A DNA stretch of 64,000 nucleotides, taken from Petroclostridium sp. X23. Lineage in GTDB: Bacteria > Bacillota > Clostridia > SK-Y3. How positions within the stretch are numbered: position 1 is the first letter of the stretch; each line of letters starts with the position of its first letter. The notes under the pieces are model-generated. The model was not told the DNA's origin. It was given only the letters and a program-made list of their open reading frames with translations, and did no database searches. Position numbers and translations under genes: made by a program. Location: assembly GCF_030013905.1 (NCBI RefSeq), contig NZ_CP124862.1:4095051-4159050 (forward strand). Direction: 5' to 3'. Positions 24,541 to 34,268 of the stretch are shown here, one piece after another.

Positions 24541-25725
24541 ATGAAAATAAAGATTTTGCTTTTAGGTGCACAGCAGAATTGTGCACAGCTGCAGATGAAT
24601 TTGCAAGACGAGGATATGGCAGTTGTGGGAACGGTGACAGACGAAAATAGTGTATTGGATGAAATCAACCGGACTTCACCGGATCTGATTCTTATTTCTG
24701 ATACCTCGCCTATGGCACTGCGTTCCTGCCAGCAGATTTATCTTCTCAGGCCGAAGTCTGTTCCGGTTGTTATTTCAGAAATAGATGATGCAGCATTGAT
24801 TCAGAAAATCATGCAGACGGGAGTGCATTATATACTTCCTTGCGGAATGGAGCCCCTTACTTTGATTTCCGAATTAAAAGGGATATACAATAATGAGGCC
24901 AATCGCTTTCTGGCCTTGGAGAACACGAGAACAGCTTCCAATAAATCGAAGGTTATTCTCGTTTTCGGAGCCAAGGACGGTGCCGGGAAGTCAACGCTGG
25001 CTGTCAATATGGCCGTAAAATTGGCCCAGAAAAAGAATAAAGTGGTTGTCCTCGATTACAATTTTCAGTTTGGAGATGTGGGTGCGTTATTCGGGGTGGA
25101 CGCAAAGAACACAATTCTGGAACTGATACAGGAGCAGAGCAATCCGAACGTAGATATGATACGGCAGTTTCTGTCTTTGCATATTTCAGGCGTCAATTTT
25201 CTTCCATCGCCCCATAGTCCGGAATACGCGGATGCGATTTCCCCCATGCAGGCGGAAAGAATTATCGCTGCCCTCCGGGTCTATTATGACTATGTGATCG
25301 TGGATGTTTTCTCCGGGTTCAATGATATCACCGCTGCCTGCATCGACTGCGCGTCTACGGTTCTATTTGTAACGGCTAAAGATATACCGGCGCTCCGGAA
25401 CGCAAAAAAAGGGCTTGCGGTGGTTCATGCGCTTTCGGATCAGGAAAAGATCAAGCTGATTATTGGCAGGGATGGTGACGGGGCCATCAAGGACGGCGAC
25501 GTTTCGCGTGTATTGTCCTTTCCGGTCTGGCATAGCATTCCCAGTGAGGAAAAAGCGGCCGTAGCCGCTGCAAACCAAGGAAATCCCGTAGTTTTGGAAT
25601 ACCCTAAAAGCAAAATAAGCAAAGCGATTTCCGATATTACGGATAAAATAGATGTATCGCCGGCATTCGGCAACGGTGAAAAGCAGAAAAAGTGGATATT
25701 CGGCGGCAAAAAGGGGAGAGAATAA
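24541..25725 (+). CDS. tadZ: TadZ/CpaE-like ParA-family ATPase
   Basis: 394 residues. Residues about 1-125 form an atypical receiver-like domain (MKIKILLLGAQQNCAQL; DLILISDTSP). From about 135 a MinD/ParA ATPase follows, with the deviant Walker A FGAKDGAGKSTLAVN and the Walker B-like YDYVIVDVFSG. The family positions the pilus machine at the cell pole. Between cpaB and tadA, with AAGAGGAGG upstream. Confidence 0.9.
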   Translation: MKIKILLLGAQQNCAQLQMNLQDEDMAVVGTVTDENSVLDEINRTSPDLILISDTSPMALRSCQQIYLLRPKSVPVVISEIDDAALIQKIMQTGVHYILPCGMEPLTLISELKGIYNNEANRFLALENTRTASNKSKVILVFGAKDGAGKSTLAVNMAVKLAQKKNKVVVLDYNFQFGDVGALFGVDAKNTILELIQEQSNPNVDMIRQFLSLHISGVNFLPSPHSPEYADAISPMQAERIIAALRVYYDYVIVDVFSGFNDITAACIDCASTVLFVTAKDIPALRNAKKGLAVVHALSDQEKIKLIIGRDGDGAIKDGDVSRVLSFPVWHSIPSEEKAAVAAANQGNPVVLEYPKSKISKAISDITDKIDVSPAFGNGEKQKKWIFGGKKGRE

Positions 25726-25728
25726 AGC

Positions 25729-27090
25729 ATGAATTGGGTTTCACGATTGGGACAGGTGAAAGATACCGGTACGCCTTCTCAGAAGACGGGCAGCGAGAAT
25801 TATAGTGACATAGGTCCCCGTACGGATAAGTACCAATCGCTCAAGGAAGCCGTCCATAGAGAAGTGGTTACCGAGTATAACACCAGATTTGCGGAAAACA
25901 GGTCCGGCGAAGATTCTTCGGTCGATATGATGGAGATTATCCGTCAATTGATTGGGCGTCAGGAGCAAACATTGACAAGATTGGAAGAATCCAAAATTGC
26001 ACAGGAAATCTACGATGACGTCATGGGGTTGGGGCCGCTTGAAGTATTTTTGAGGGATAGTAGTGTTTCGGAAATTATGGTAAACGCACCTAATCAGATT
26101 TACATTGAACGCTCAGGAAAGCTGGAGCTAACGGGTTCACGGTTCAGGGATAATGCTCATGTTCTGAATGTTATTAACCGCATCGTGTCCTCGGTGGGAC
26201 GTCGTTGTGATGAATCCAACCCTATGGTGGATGCTCGTTTAGCTGACGGTTCCCGTGTTAATGCGGTGATTCCGCCCATTGCCTTAAAAGGGCCTACCAT
26301 TACGATTCGAAAATTTTCCGCTGTTCCACTGAAGATCGAAGATTTGATCGGGTATAATACGCTTTCGCCTCAGATGGCCAGTTTCTTAGAGGCGTGTGTA
26401 AAAGGCCGCTGCAATACTGTGGTATCGGGGGGGACCGGATCGGGCAAAACCACGCTTTTAAATGTTTTGTCCGGATATATTTCGGATCAGGAACGGATTG
26501 TAACGATAGAAGATGCTGCTGAACTTCAGTTGAAACAAAATCATGTAGTAACATTGGAAGGGCGTCCGAGCAATATTGAAGGCAAAGGTGTGGTTTCTAT
26601 CCGTGATCTGGTGCGTAATGCGCTTCGAATGAGGCCGGACCGGATCATCGTCGGCGAGGTCCGTTCAGGTGAAACGCTGGACATGCTGCAGGCAATGAAT
26701 ACCGGCCATGAAGGTTCCCTTACCACTGTGCATGCCAATTCTCCCAGGGATGTGGTGTCCCGTATGGAGACGATGGTGATGATGTCCGGGATGGAACTGC
26801 CGGCCAAGGCGATTCGGGAACAGATCTCTTCTGCCATTGATTTGGTCGTGCATCAGTCCAGATTCCGGGACGGAAGCAGAAAGATCGTCAATGTCTCGGA
26901 AATCATTGGAATGGAAGGTGATACCGTTACCATGCAGGACATTTTTGTGTTCAAGCCTAATGGCGTGGATAGTATGGGAAAAGTGGCAGGCCAGTTTGTG
27001 CCAACCGGCATCCATCCTAAAGTGGTTGAAAAAATACGGAATAACGGGGTGCTTTGCAAAGATGAATGGTTCCTGCAGAAAGGATGGTGA
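25729..27090 (+). CDS. tadA: pilus assembly ATPase TadA/CpaF
   Basis: 453 residues, secretion ATPase of the type II/IV (VirB11-like) family. Walker A SGGTGSGKTTLLNVL (about residue 235), Asp box TIEDAAELQL, Walker B RPDRIIVGEVRSGE and His box GHEGSLTTVHANSPRD are all intact. Four bases separate it from tadZ. Powers pilus assembly (and perhaps retraction) by working with TadB and TadC. Confidence 0.95.
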   Translation: MNWVSRLGQVKDTGTPSQKTGSENYSDIGPRTDKYQSLKEAVHREVVTEYNTRFAENRSGEDSSVDMMEIIRQLIGRQEQTLTRLEESKIAQEIYDDVMGLGPLEVFLRDSSVSEIMVNAPNQIYIERSGKLELTGSRFRDNAHVLNVINRIVSSVGRRCDESNPMVDARLADGSRVNAVIPPIALKGPTITIRKFSAVPLKIEDLIGYNTLSPQMASFLEACVKGRCNTVVSGGTGSGKTTLLNVLSGYISDQERIVTIEDAAELQLKQNHVVTLEGRPSNIEGKGVVSIRDLVRNALRMRPDRIIVGEVRSGETLDMLQAMNTGHEGSLTTVHANSPRDVVSRMETMVMMSGMELPAKAIREQISSAIDLVVHQSRFRDGSRKIVNVSEIIGMEGDTVTMQDIFVFKPNGVDSMGKVAGQFVPTGIHPKVVEKIRNNGVLCKDEWFLQKGW

Positions 27091-27095
27091 ACATT

Positions 27096-28031
27096 ATGCA
27101 ATGGCTGTTTCTGGTTTCAATTACCGTTTTTACATACTGCGTGGTTCAGATGGTTTTTGTGAGTATCAACAAAAATACGTTGCGCGTTGAAGAGCGTCTT
27201 CATGAAATCAAGCGGGATAAGTTTGCGTCTGAAAAGCAAAGCCGGGAACCTCGGCAGAAGGGGCATCCGCGGCTTGGATTTCTTCATATTTCACAGAGTA
27301 TGAAGAATGATATTCTCCTCTCGGGCATTAAGATGCACCCGGAAGAATTTGTGCTGCTTTGGATACTGATCATTTTCGGACCTGCTGCGCTAAGCTTTAC
27401 TGTTTCACCAAGCCTGCTCCGGGCTATTGTTTTGATTTTGGTTGGAACATTTGCAATGCCTCTTTATCTGAAGATGGCAATCAATAAACGCCGGATCCTG
27501 TTTGAACGACAGTTGGGAGATGCCCTGATGGTGATTTCAAACGGCCTGCGGGCAGGTTTTTCGTTCCCGCAGGCCTTAGATAATGTTACAAAGGATTTGG
27601 CGGATCCTATCGGATCGGAGTTTCGGTCTGTTGGCCGTGAACTTCAGCTTGGCGGCGACATCGAGATAGCGCTTACCAAGGTTGCAGTACGAATGAACAG
27701 CGGGGATATGAAGCTTTTGACCACATCCGTTGTGGTTCAGCAGCAGGTTGGGGGAAATCTTGCGGAAATTCTTGATACCATTTCACAGACTATCCGGGAG
27801 CGGCTGTCAATCAAGCGGTCGGTTAAAACGTTAACGGCGCAGGGACGCATATCGGGTCAAATTATCGGATTCCTTCCCATTGCGCTGCTGATGATCCTTT
27901 CCGTACTTAACCCTGCTTATGTGCAGCCGTTTTTCACCACCACATATGGTCACATGATGTTGGTTATCAGTATCGTAATGGAATGTATCGGTTTTTTTGT
28001 AATCCATAAAATCGTTGATATAAAATTTTAG
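27096..28031 (+). CDS. tadB: pilus inner-membrane platform protein TadB
   Basis: 311 residues, T2SSF domain. N-terminal helix, a pair of helices at about 90-135, the GspF-like domain (FERQLGDALMVISNGLRAGFSFPQALDNVTKDLADPIG... QQQVGGNLAEILDTISQTIRER) and two C-terminal helices. ATG 27096 is preferred over the upstream codons since GGTG lies 6 nt before it. Overlap-free but almost touching tadA. Confidence 0.9.
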   Translation: MQWLFLVSITVFTYCVVQMVFVSINKNTLRVEERLHEIKRDKFASEKQSREPRQKGHPRLGFLHISQSMKNDILLSGIKMHPEEFVLLWILIIFGPAALSFTVSPSLLRAIVLILVGTFAMPLYLKMAINKRRILFERQLGDALMVISNGLRAGFSFPQALDNVTKDLADPIGSEFRSVGRELQLGGDIEIALTKVAVRMNSGDMKLLTTSVVVQQQVGGNLAEILDTISQTIRERLSIKRSVKTLTAQGRISGQIIGFLPIALLMILSVLNPAYVQPFFTTTYGHMMLVISIVMECIGFFVIHKIVDIKF

Positions 28032-28118
28032 CTTTTATATAAAACTTCAAAGTTTTTTATCTATAGAAGAATAGGAATGTTAGATTTGACACGAAGCTGT
28101 TCGAAAGGAGGGATTGAA

Positions 28119-29042
28119 ATGAAATATATGTTCGCATTAAGCTGCGGGGTTTTCTTCTATTGCATGGTGCATATGTGCCTGAGCCTCTTGTTTTCAAAAA
28201 AGATTGTCTTGGAACAGCGGCTGCAGCATACTTGTGAACTAAATTATCAGGATATGGAAGATAACGAACTAAACACACCGTTTAGTGAGCGTATGTTGAA
28301 ACCGGCTCTAAACCGTCTGGTAAATTTGTTTTCTATGTTTATACCGCAGAACAGCGCTGCTCAGGACAAGCTGACGCAGCAGCTTACGCTGGCCGAAATC
28401 CGAATGAGTGCCAGGAATTACAGTGCTGCGGTACTTCTTTTTACCACTGCCTGTGTGATGGTGTTTGCCCTATACGGATGGGTTGTTGGCCAAAGCATTT
28501 CGAAATCTGTTCTGTTCGGCTTTTTTGGCATTTGCACAGGACTGGTAATGAGCCGGTTTCAGTTGAAAAGTAAAATTACCCGGCGTCAAAATGAAATCTA
28601 TCATCAACTGCCGGATACCTTGGACTTATTAAGCGTCAGCGTTTCCGCCGGCTTGGGTTTTGATCAGGCATTGTCCTATGTGGTTAAAAAAAGTGAGGGT
28701 GCGTTGATTCGTGAATTGGATACGGCGCAACGTGAAATTTCTTTGGGACGTTCCAGAAAAGAAGCGCTGGAGCGGCTGGCAGACAGATGCGGCAATCTGG
28801 AGCTCCGGACTTTTGTCAGTGCTGTGCTTCAAGCTGACGAAATAGGTTCTTCCATGCAGAACATATTGCAGATACAGGCGTCCGTCATCCGGGAAGCGCA
28901 CAAACAAAACGTGGAAGAAAAGGCACAGAAGCTGTCTGTCAAAATGTTGATTCCTCTGGTGCTGTTTATTTTTCCGGTGATGTTTATCATCCTGCTGGGA
29001 CCTACGGTTCCTTCCATTATAGAAGCGTTGGGAGGTATTTGA
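28119..29042 (+). CDS. tadC: pilus inner-membrane platform protein TadC
   Basis: 307 residues, T2SSF domain: YHQLPDTLDLLSVSVSAGLGFDQALSYVVKKSEG, then ELDTAQREISLGRSRKEALERLADRC and ADEIGSSMQNILQIQASVIREAHKQNVEEKAQKLSVKMLIPLV. Helices at the N-terminus, about 110-155 and the C-terminus. Start at 28119 behind AAAGGAGGGA. Partner of TadB. Confidence 0.9.
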   Translation: MKYMFALSCGVFFYCMVHMCLSLLFSKKIVLEQRLQHTCELNYQDMEDNELNTPFSERMLKPALNRLVNLFSMFIPQNSAAQDKLTQQLTLAEIRMSARNYSAAVLLFTTACVMVFALYGWVVGQSISKSVLFGFFGICTGLVMSRFQLKSKITRRQNEIYHQLPDTLDLLSVSVSAGLGFDQALSYVVKKSEGALIRELDTAQREISLGRSRKEALERLADRCGNLELRTFVSAVLQADEIGSSMQNILQIQASVIREAHKQNVEEKAQKLSVKMLIPLVLFIFPVMFIILLGPTVPSIIEALGGI

Positions 29043-29046
29043 AGAG

Positions 29047-29445
29047 ATGTATATGCATATGTACGAAAACAGCGGACGATTTCAAGTAAAAGCTGAATGG
29101 ATGAATACCTTTGCCAAGCGGTTGAAAGGACTGATGTTCAGATCTGTCCTCCCGCCCGGGCAGGGGATTTTGTTATTTCCATGTTCCGGTATCCATACCT
29201 GTTTTATGCGTTTTCCCATTGATGCCGTTTATCTGGATGACGGCTTTACAGTCTTAGGAAAAGAAACCGTTATTCCTTGGCGTGTCGGGAAACATGTAAA
29301 GGGAGCTAAAATGATTTTAGAAACTTCGGCAGGCGTTGCCGCACAGCTTGAAACCGGTATGAGGTTTATTGTAAGGATAGGTCTGGAGGAGCTTGTTGGC
29401 CGAGATGATCCTTGTAACCAAGATATGAACCGGAGTGTTTTATAA
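29047..29445 (+). CDS. DUF192 protein in the Tad operon
   Basis: 132 residues. The DUF192 pattern is clear: KRLKGLMFRSVLPPGQGILLFPC, HTCFMRFPIDAVYLD, then WRVGKHVKGAKMILETSAGVA. Function unknown; DUF192 genes are regularly found near Tad loci. Cytoplasmic here (no signal peptide). It starts 4 bp after tadC. Confidence 0.88.
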   Translation: MYMHMYENSGRFQVKAEWMNTFAKRLKGLMFRSVLPPGQGILLFPCSGIHTCFMRFPIDAVYLDDGFTVLGKETVIPWRVGKHVKGAKMILETSAGVAAQLETGMRFIVRIGLEELVGRDDPCNQDMNRSVL

Positions 29446-29537
29446 ATGCTGTAATTCATATCATTTTAGAAGTTAGCTGTATTAGCGATATAGCACGGGC
29501 AAAAGCCCCGTATCCTATACATGGAAAGGGTGTTACG

Positions 29538-31157
29538 ATGAGCGGAAATCAAAATGCTTACATAATTGACTATAACCCTATGCTAAGCGCCGGCAGTATA
29601 GGCGTCAACGAGGAAAGTACGGATTTTAGCGTTCTTTTGGAAAAAAATCTGCAGTCTGAACTGGACTCCAAGCTTCAGAGTTCGGTTGTAGGCGGGTATT
29701 CCAAAAAAAGTGTTGAGAATTTCGTTTTAGAAATGAGGAATAACTTGCAGCAGATTAAAACGCAGCTGGAACGGCAGGTTCAGGATTTGGCTGCCGAGAA
29801 AGCCAGTGTTTCTCAGGAATGTTCCGTTTTGCGGAGCCAACTGAAAGCAGCGGAAGAGAGTCTGGCGGAAGCACGGAATCAAATCATAGGTCAGCAGTAC
29901 CGCGATGAAACTCAATGTATCAGTGATAAGGAGAAACAGTTTTACCGCGAAGAGAATGAACGCTTAAAAGCGATGCTGTCTGATTACCGGCAGGTTACCG
30001 AGCAAAAGAAAAAGTATGAGGAGCTGCTGGAACAGAAGGAACAGGAAATTGTGCAATTGAACGAGACAGTTGCCAAGTATAAGCGGGATTACGACGAGCT
30101 AAAAGCAAGAACCGATCAACTGGAAAAATCACTTAACAATTCTTCACGTGTGTCCTCTGAAAAAGAAATTGCTGAGCTTAAGAGGCAAAATGATGAAATC
30201 ATGGCGAAATACCAAGCGCTTTTACAACAAATGGAGAAGACCAACCAGCAGTTTGATCAAAGAAAGCAGCATTTGGATGAGAAGCAAATACAGCTGGAAC
30301 AGGAAAAACAGTATTTAGCAGATGCTCATGCCCAGCTGGAACAGGAAAAACAACATCTAACAGAAGCACGAGCCCAATTGAAGATAGATATACAAAAGAA
30401 CAGTACACTTGGTCAACAATTGCAGAATGACCGGCAATCTGTCCGACAGAAAGAGGAAGGAATAGGCGAACTTATAGCAGCGAAGGAAAGGACAATGGAC
30501 GCTTTCGGGCGTGAACAGGAGGAATGTCAATGGAAAAGCGATGATTTGAAAAAGGAAATCGAGGGGCTGTACCGGCACTACTCTCAATCTATGGAAAACA
30601 TGAAACGTCAGGAAAAGGCTATTTCCGAAAAAGATTTGCTTTTGGAGCATTATAAGCAGCTGGAAAAAGAAAATATCCTGATTCGGCAGGAAAATGAAAA
30701 AGCAAAAAAAATTATTTCCTCTTTACGTGAAACGCTGGATCAGATGATGGCGCATATGGATGCGCAGTCGAACGGAATCGATCGTTATGTGACACGCAGT
30801 CTCCAGGAACGCGATGCGCTGAAAGCTGCTGTCAGCGAACGAAATGCTCTTGAGATGAGGAATATTGAATTAATGGAGCAGCAGGATTGTCTGTTAGCAA
30901 AGATAGAAGAGCTGGAAGCGAAAAATGCAGAATTGGAGCAAGCACTGAAGCAGCAAAAGAGAGGTCTCGTGCGTTTTGACAGTGCCCAAAGAGACATTCC
31001 GGATGATAGCATCCATGGCTGCAAAGCGGAGGAGTCTATGAATTCCGGTTTGGATATGAGCAGAGATGCTTACCAAAAAGCTAAGGAACTTTTCCGTAAG
31101 ATGGGCCGGGAGAACACCTTCGTTGAAAATAACATTAAAACTGCTGATGTTTTATAA
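29538..31157 (+). CDS. long coiled-coil protein with DivIVA-like N-terminus
   Basis: 539 residues. Residues about 54-70 (GGYSKKSVENFVLEM) resemble the membrane-curvature-binding start of DivIVA-type proteins; residues about 70-480 are almost continuous Gln/Glu/Lys coiled coil with a tandem repeat near 250-285 (QLEQEKQ[YH]L, three times). No signal peptide or membrane helix, so it should be cytoplasmic. It may anchor or polarise the pilus machine together with TadZ; this is inference from position and shape. ATG behind GAAAGGG. Confidence 0.7.
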   Translation: MSGNQNAYIIDYNPMLSAGSIGVNEESTDFSVLLEKNLQSELDSKLQSSVVGGYSKKSVENFVLEMRNNLQQIKTQLERQVQDLAAEKASVSQECSVLRSQLKAAEESLAEARNQIIGQQYRDETQCISDKEKQFYREENERLKAMLSDYRQVTEQKKKYEELLEQKEQEIVQLNETVAKYKRDYDELKARTDQLEKSLNNSSRVSSEKEIAELKRQNDEIMAKYQALLQQMEKTNQQFDQRKQHLDEKQIQLEQEKQYLADAHAQLEQEKQHLTEARAQLKIDIQKNSTLGQQLQNDRQSVRQKEEGIGELIAAKERTMDAFGREQEECQWKSDDLKKEIEGLYRHYSQSMENMKRQEKAISEKDLLLEHYKQLEKENILIRQENEKAKKIISSLRETLDQMMAHMDAQSNGIDRYVTRSLQERDALKAAVSERNALEMRNIELMEQQDCLLAKIEELEAKNAELEQALKQQKRGLVRFDSAQRDIPDDSIHGCKAEESMNSGLDMSRDAYQKAKELFRKMGRENTFVENNIKTADVL

Positions 31158-31219
31158 GCAGCACAACAGTATTCAATGAATAAAATACCGTAATTATTTC
31201 ATGTCAGGAGGGACGCGCG

Positions 31220-31753
31220 GTGAAAAGAACATTGCAGAATTGGCGAAAGGCCGAAACCGGGCAATCACTTGTGGAGTTTGCAATCATTCTTCCTATTTTG
31301 GTTTTATTGCTGACACTTCCTGTAGATTTTTTCCGTTACGTCAATACAAAAATGATTTTAAGCAGTGCTGCAAGTGAAAGTATCAGCCGGTTGAATTATG
31401 CTTCTGTTTCCTCCGGCAATGCTGTCAATGAAATCATGCAAACGATAAACGACTATTATGGCGACCGTTTGGATAGCAGCAGGGTTCAAATTTCCTTCAA
31501 TATGGGGAGCCTTGAAGACGAAAACTACACCTATTATGTATATTCGAGCGCAAAGGCTAATCCTGATCCGTCCCATTATTGGGATCAATTCGAAGACCGG
31601 CCCGCCAGCTACCAATGCATGGAGGTTCAAGTGCAATTTTCCTACGAACTATCTCCCATAACTTATTGGGGAGTACTGTTCTTAGGCAGTACTTTTGACG
31701 TGCAAACGCCTGCCTACACGCGGAATGTTTATGCGGGAGGATATACGCCGTGA
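31220..31753 (+). CDS. TadE-like pseudopilin 1
   Basis: 177 residues. The Flp-like processing region AETGQSLVEFAIILPILVLLLTLPVDFFRYVNTK (Gly, Glu at +5) is followed by a 140-residue extracellular domain. GTG start behind AGGAGGGAC. Such minor pilins are cleaved by the TadV peptidase and are thought to start or cap the fibre. Confidence 0.85.
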   Translation: MKRTLQNWRKAETGQSLVEFAIILPILVLLLTLPVDFFRYVNTKMILSSAASESISRLNYASVSSGNAVNEIMQTINDYYGDRLDSSRVQISFNMGSLEDENYTYYVYSSAKANPDPSHYWDQFEDRPASYQCMEVQVQFSYELSPITYWGVLFLGSTFDVQTPAYTRNVYAGGYTP

Positions 31754-31782
31754 CTATGCAAAAGTTGATAAGGAGGCGGGAG

Positions 31783-32334
31783 ATGCTTAAATTAATCGGT
31801 TTGAACAAACAAAATGATTCCGGTCAGGCATTGGTAGAGTTTGCTCTGACCTTATGGATGTATATACTCATTACATTTTTCATTATTGACTTCGGTTGGG
31901 TTTCCTATCAGAGGATTTCGTTTGAATACGGATATATGCACTCCAGTTGGTCGGTATCGGCAGCTGATCTGGGAGATACGGATGCACTGGAGGAAGTTCC
32001 TTCCACAGCCGTTTATGCAGGTGCGGTAGTTTCGGATGTTCTGTTTGATGTACTCAGCAGGAGCTCTTTGGGGATTATTGGGGGAAATGTGACCATTGCC
32101 GATGCTAATGCCGTACTGTACAATCAAGCGGATAGCTATAATGTTCCGGGAAGAACTCCCGGAAACCCGGTTCAGGCAATCAGCCGAACGCGATATATGG
32201 ATTTAACCGCTGATTTTTCATATGTCATCCAGCCACTCACACCCATCGGAAGTTTATTTCTCGGAAATGACATTACTGTTGAAAAAGAACTGACGTGTAC
32301 ACGGGTTGTGAGGACACAGCACAGATCTGAATAA
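31783..32334 (+). CDS. TadE/TadF-like pseudopilin 2
   Basis: 183 residues; DSGQALVEFALTLWMYILITFFIIDFGWVSY has the Gly / Glu+5 pattern and a hydrophobic helix, followed by an extracellular domain. ATG 31783 has a perfect AAGGAGG 6 nt upstream; the earlier codons overlap the preceding gene. Similar in layout to the previous gene but with a different body. Confidence 0.83.
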   Translation: MLKLIGLNKQNDSGQALVEFALTLWMYILITFFIIDFGWVSYQRISFEYGYMHSSWSVSAADLGDTDALEEVPSTAVYAGAVVSDVLFDVLSRSSLGIIGGNVTIADANAVLYNQADSYNVPGRTPGNPVQAISRTRYMDLTADFSYVIQPLTPIGSLFLGNDITVEKELTCTRVVRTQHRSE

Positions 32335-32359
32335 TTTAAGATATGGAGGTGAGAATACC

Positions 32360-32914
32360 ATGAGACATAAAATTCTGCGTTTTTTCAAACAAGAAAACGG
32401 GAATATCATTATTTTATTTGCAGGGACGCTTGTAGTGCTCATTTTTTTCATTGGCTTATCCCTGGATATCGGCATGATTTGTTTGCATCGAAATTCCATG
32501 CAAAGTCTATGCCAACTGATCCGGGAAGACCGGTTCACCTATCAGGATACCATCCGGTATGCCGAAAATCCCGGGCTTACCAGCTATCAGATCATCTATG
32601 ATACAATGACGGACAACAATTTTAACGGTACTGTAAAGGTATATTTTTATGAAGAAACGCCGGAATCCAATTATAGATATTACCGTATTCGTACGGAACT
32701 CAGTAAGGAATACGCTTATACATTTGCAAGGATATTCGGGCTGACGACGACCACTGTTACAGTTTCACTGGATGGGGGTGAAACCTACGGAGAGAGCTTG
32801 AAGGACATGATCTGGTATTCTCCCATTGCAGTTTCAAGCTACAACGGCTCCTATACAAGTCAATTCGGCGGTGGATATGTATATGACAACCATGATATTC
32901 CTGCGGATTGGTGA
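32360..32914 (+). CDS. TadG-like minor pilin/pseudopilin 3
   Basis: 184 residues. N-terminal ENGNIIILFAGTLVVLIFFIGLSLDIGMICLHRNSMQ fits the TadG-type start (Gly, then a helix and an Asp/Arg-rich edge), but without the C-terminal VWA domain usual in TadG. A separate VWA protein is encoded two genes downstream, so the two functions appear split. ATG behind ATGGAGGTGAG. Confidence 0.75.
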   Translation: MRHKILRFFKQENGNIIILFAGTLVVLIFFIGLSLDIGMICLHRNSMQSLCQLIREDRFTYQDTIRYAENPGLTSYQIIYDTMTDNNFNGTVKVYFYEETPESNYRYYRIRTELSKEYAYTFARIFGLTTTTVTVSLDGGETYGESLKDMIWYSPIAVSSYNGSYTSQFGGGYVYDNHDIPADW

Positions 32915-32955
32915 TGTGTGCTGTGATACTAATAAAGTTTTCGAGGTGATAAATA

Positions 32956-34221
32956 ATGCACAAACGATACGTCAGTTTAGCTTTATGTATTTATTTGCTG
33001 GCCGGTATTCTAACCGGTTGCAGTATTCCTTTTTTGTCTAGCTTTAATACAGAAAAAGAACGAACCTTGGTGTTCAGTCACCGGGATGTGGAAAATCGGG
33101 AGATTTATGAAACATTGGCCGGAGAATATATGAAGGAGCATGCCGGACTGACAATTGAGGTTCAGGTCATTCCGCCGGAAGAATATACGGATACCTGGCT
33201 GCAAGGCCTTTCGGATCAAAACATAGCGGATGTATTTGCAGTACCTGCGGATGAAGACTTTGAGGCTTTTATCGGCAGTGGCAGGCTTTTAGATCTGAAT
33301 AAATCCAATGTGTTGCCGGAGGGCTACAACAGTTCTCTATTGCAAATCGGAACCAGAGACGGTCATGTTCGGGCGGTTCCGGTGACAGGCAGTGTCCCTG
33401 TTGTTTTTTACAATAAAATGTTCTTTGAAAAATGCGGATTGGTGCTGCCACAGACGATTTCCGATCTTGTGGTAAATTGCTTAATTCTGCAACAAAACGG
33501 CATCATACCGCTTGCCATGTACAGGGATGAAAACGGCTTTTTGGATACTGTGGATCTTATCGAGGGAATTTTGGCAAATGGTGCCTGTGATACCGGCTTG
33601 ATGTCTAATGGGGAATTTTTTGATAAAAACACAGAGCTGGATTCCGGATTTTATGATGCAGTTGGCCTTGCTTTTGAGTTGACGATGTCGGACTTAATAG
33701 TGAAAAAAGAGGAAAGCGTGCAAGGGCATCAGATGCTGCTGGAGCAGTTTGCAAAAGGAGCATGTGCGATGATTCCCGGCGATTCCAATGACATCCGGAA
33801 GTTGCAGGAACTTAGCAGCGATTTTGATTCCGGATTTTTTTTGATGCCGGGTTCAAGTCGCACTTATACGGGCGTATTTAAAGCCGATATGATGCTGGGG
33901 ATCTCAAAAAGTTCGAAAGTCGTTTCCGACGCGAAAGGGTTTATCCACTATTTACTTTCTTTGGAAGGACAAGAACTCCTCTGCAATCAAGCAGGAAGAA
34001 TCCCGGCAACAAATCATGTGATAATTTCGGATGCCAATCTGGCGGCTGCACAGGCATTTTTAGATACTCCCGACCGCATGTACCCTTCCTTGTTTCAGCG
34101 AATATCAAAAGATAAAAGAGCAATTTGCGTTGAAAAACTGGACCTTGCGTTTTCCGGCTCAGGCGGTATTTTAGAAGACGATATGCTTGATTGGATAACC
34201 AGGTTGAAAGCGGTTCGGTAA
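32956..34221 (+). CDS. solute-binding-protein-like lipoprotein in the Tad operon
   Basis: 421 residues. Lipobox LTGC (Cys about residue 22). The mature part resembles family 1 extracellular solute-binding proteins (MSRTLVFSHRDVENREIYETLAGEYMKEHAGLTIEVQVIPPEEYTDTWL; VPVTGSVPVVFYNKMFFEKCGL; FAKGACAMIPGDSND), i.e. carbohydrate-binding components of ABC importers. No transporter gene is near. In this operon it may be a surface lectin or sensor instead of an importer part. ATG follows TCGAGGTGATAA. Confidence 0.82.
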   Translation: MHKRYVSLALCIYLLAGILTGCSIPFLSSFNTEKERTLVFSHRDVENREIYETLAGEYMKEHAGLTIEVQVIPPEEYTDTWLQGLSDQNIADVFAVPADEDFEAFIGSGRLLDLNKSNVLPEGYNSSLLQIGTRDGHVRAVPVTGSVPVVFYNKMFFEKCGLVLPQTISDLVVNCLILQQNGIIPLAMYRDENGFLDTVDLIEGILANGACDTGLMSNGEFFDKNTELDSGFYDAVGLAFELTMSDLIVKKEESVQGHQMLLEQFAKGACAMIPGDSNDIRKLQELSSDFDSGFFLMPGSSRTYTGVFKADMMLGISKSSKVVSDAKGFIHYLLSLEGQELLCNQAGRIPATNHVIISDANLAAAQAFLDTPDRMYPSLFQRISKDKRAICVEKLDLAFSGSGGILEDDMLDWITRLKAVR

Positions 34222-34268
34222 ATTAGACGCATTATTGACTTTCACACCCGGAAAAGGAGATGAATTTG

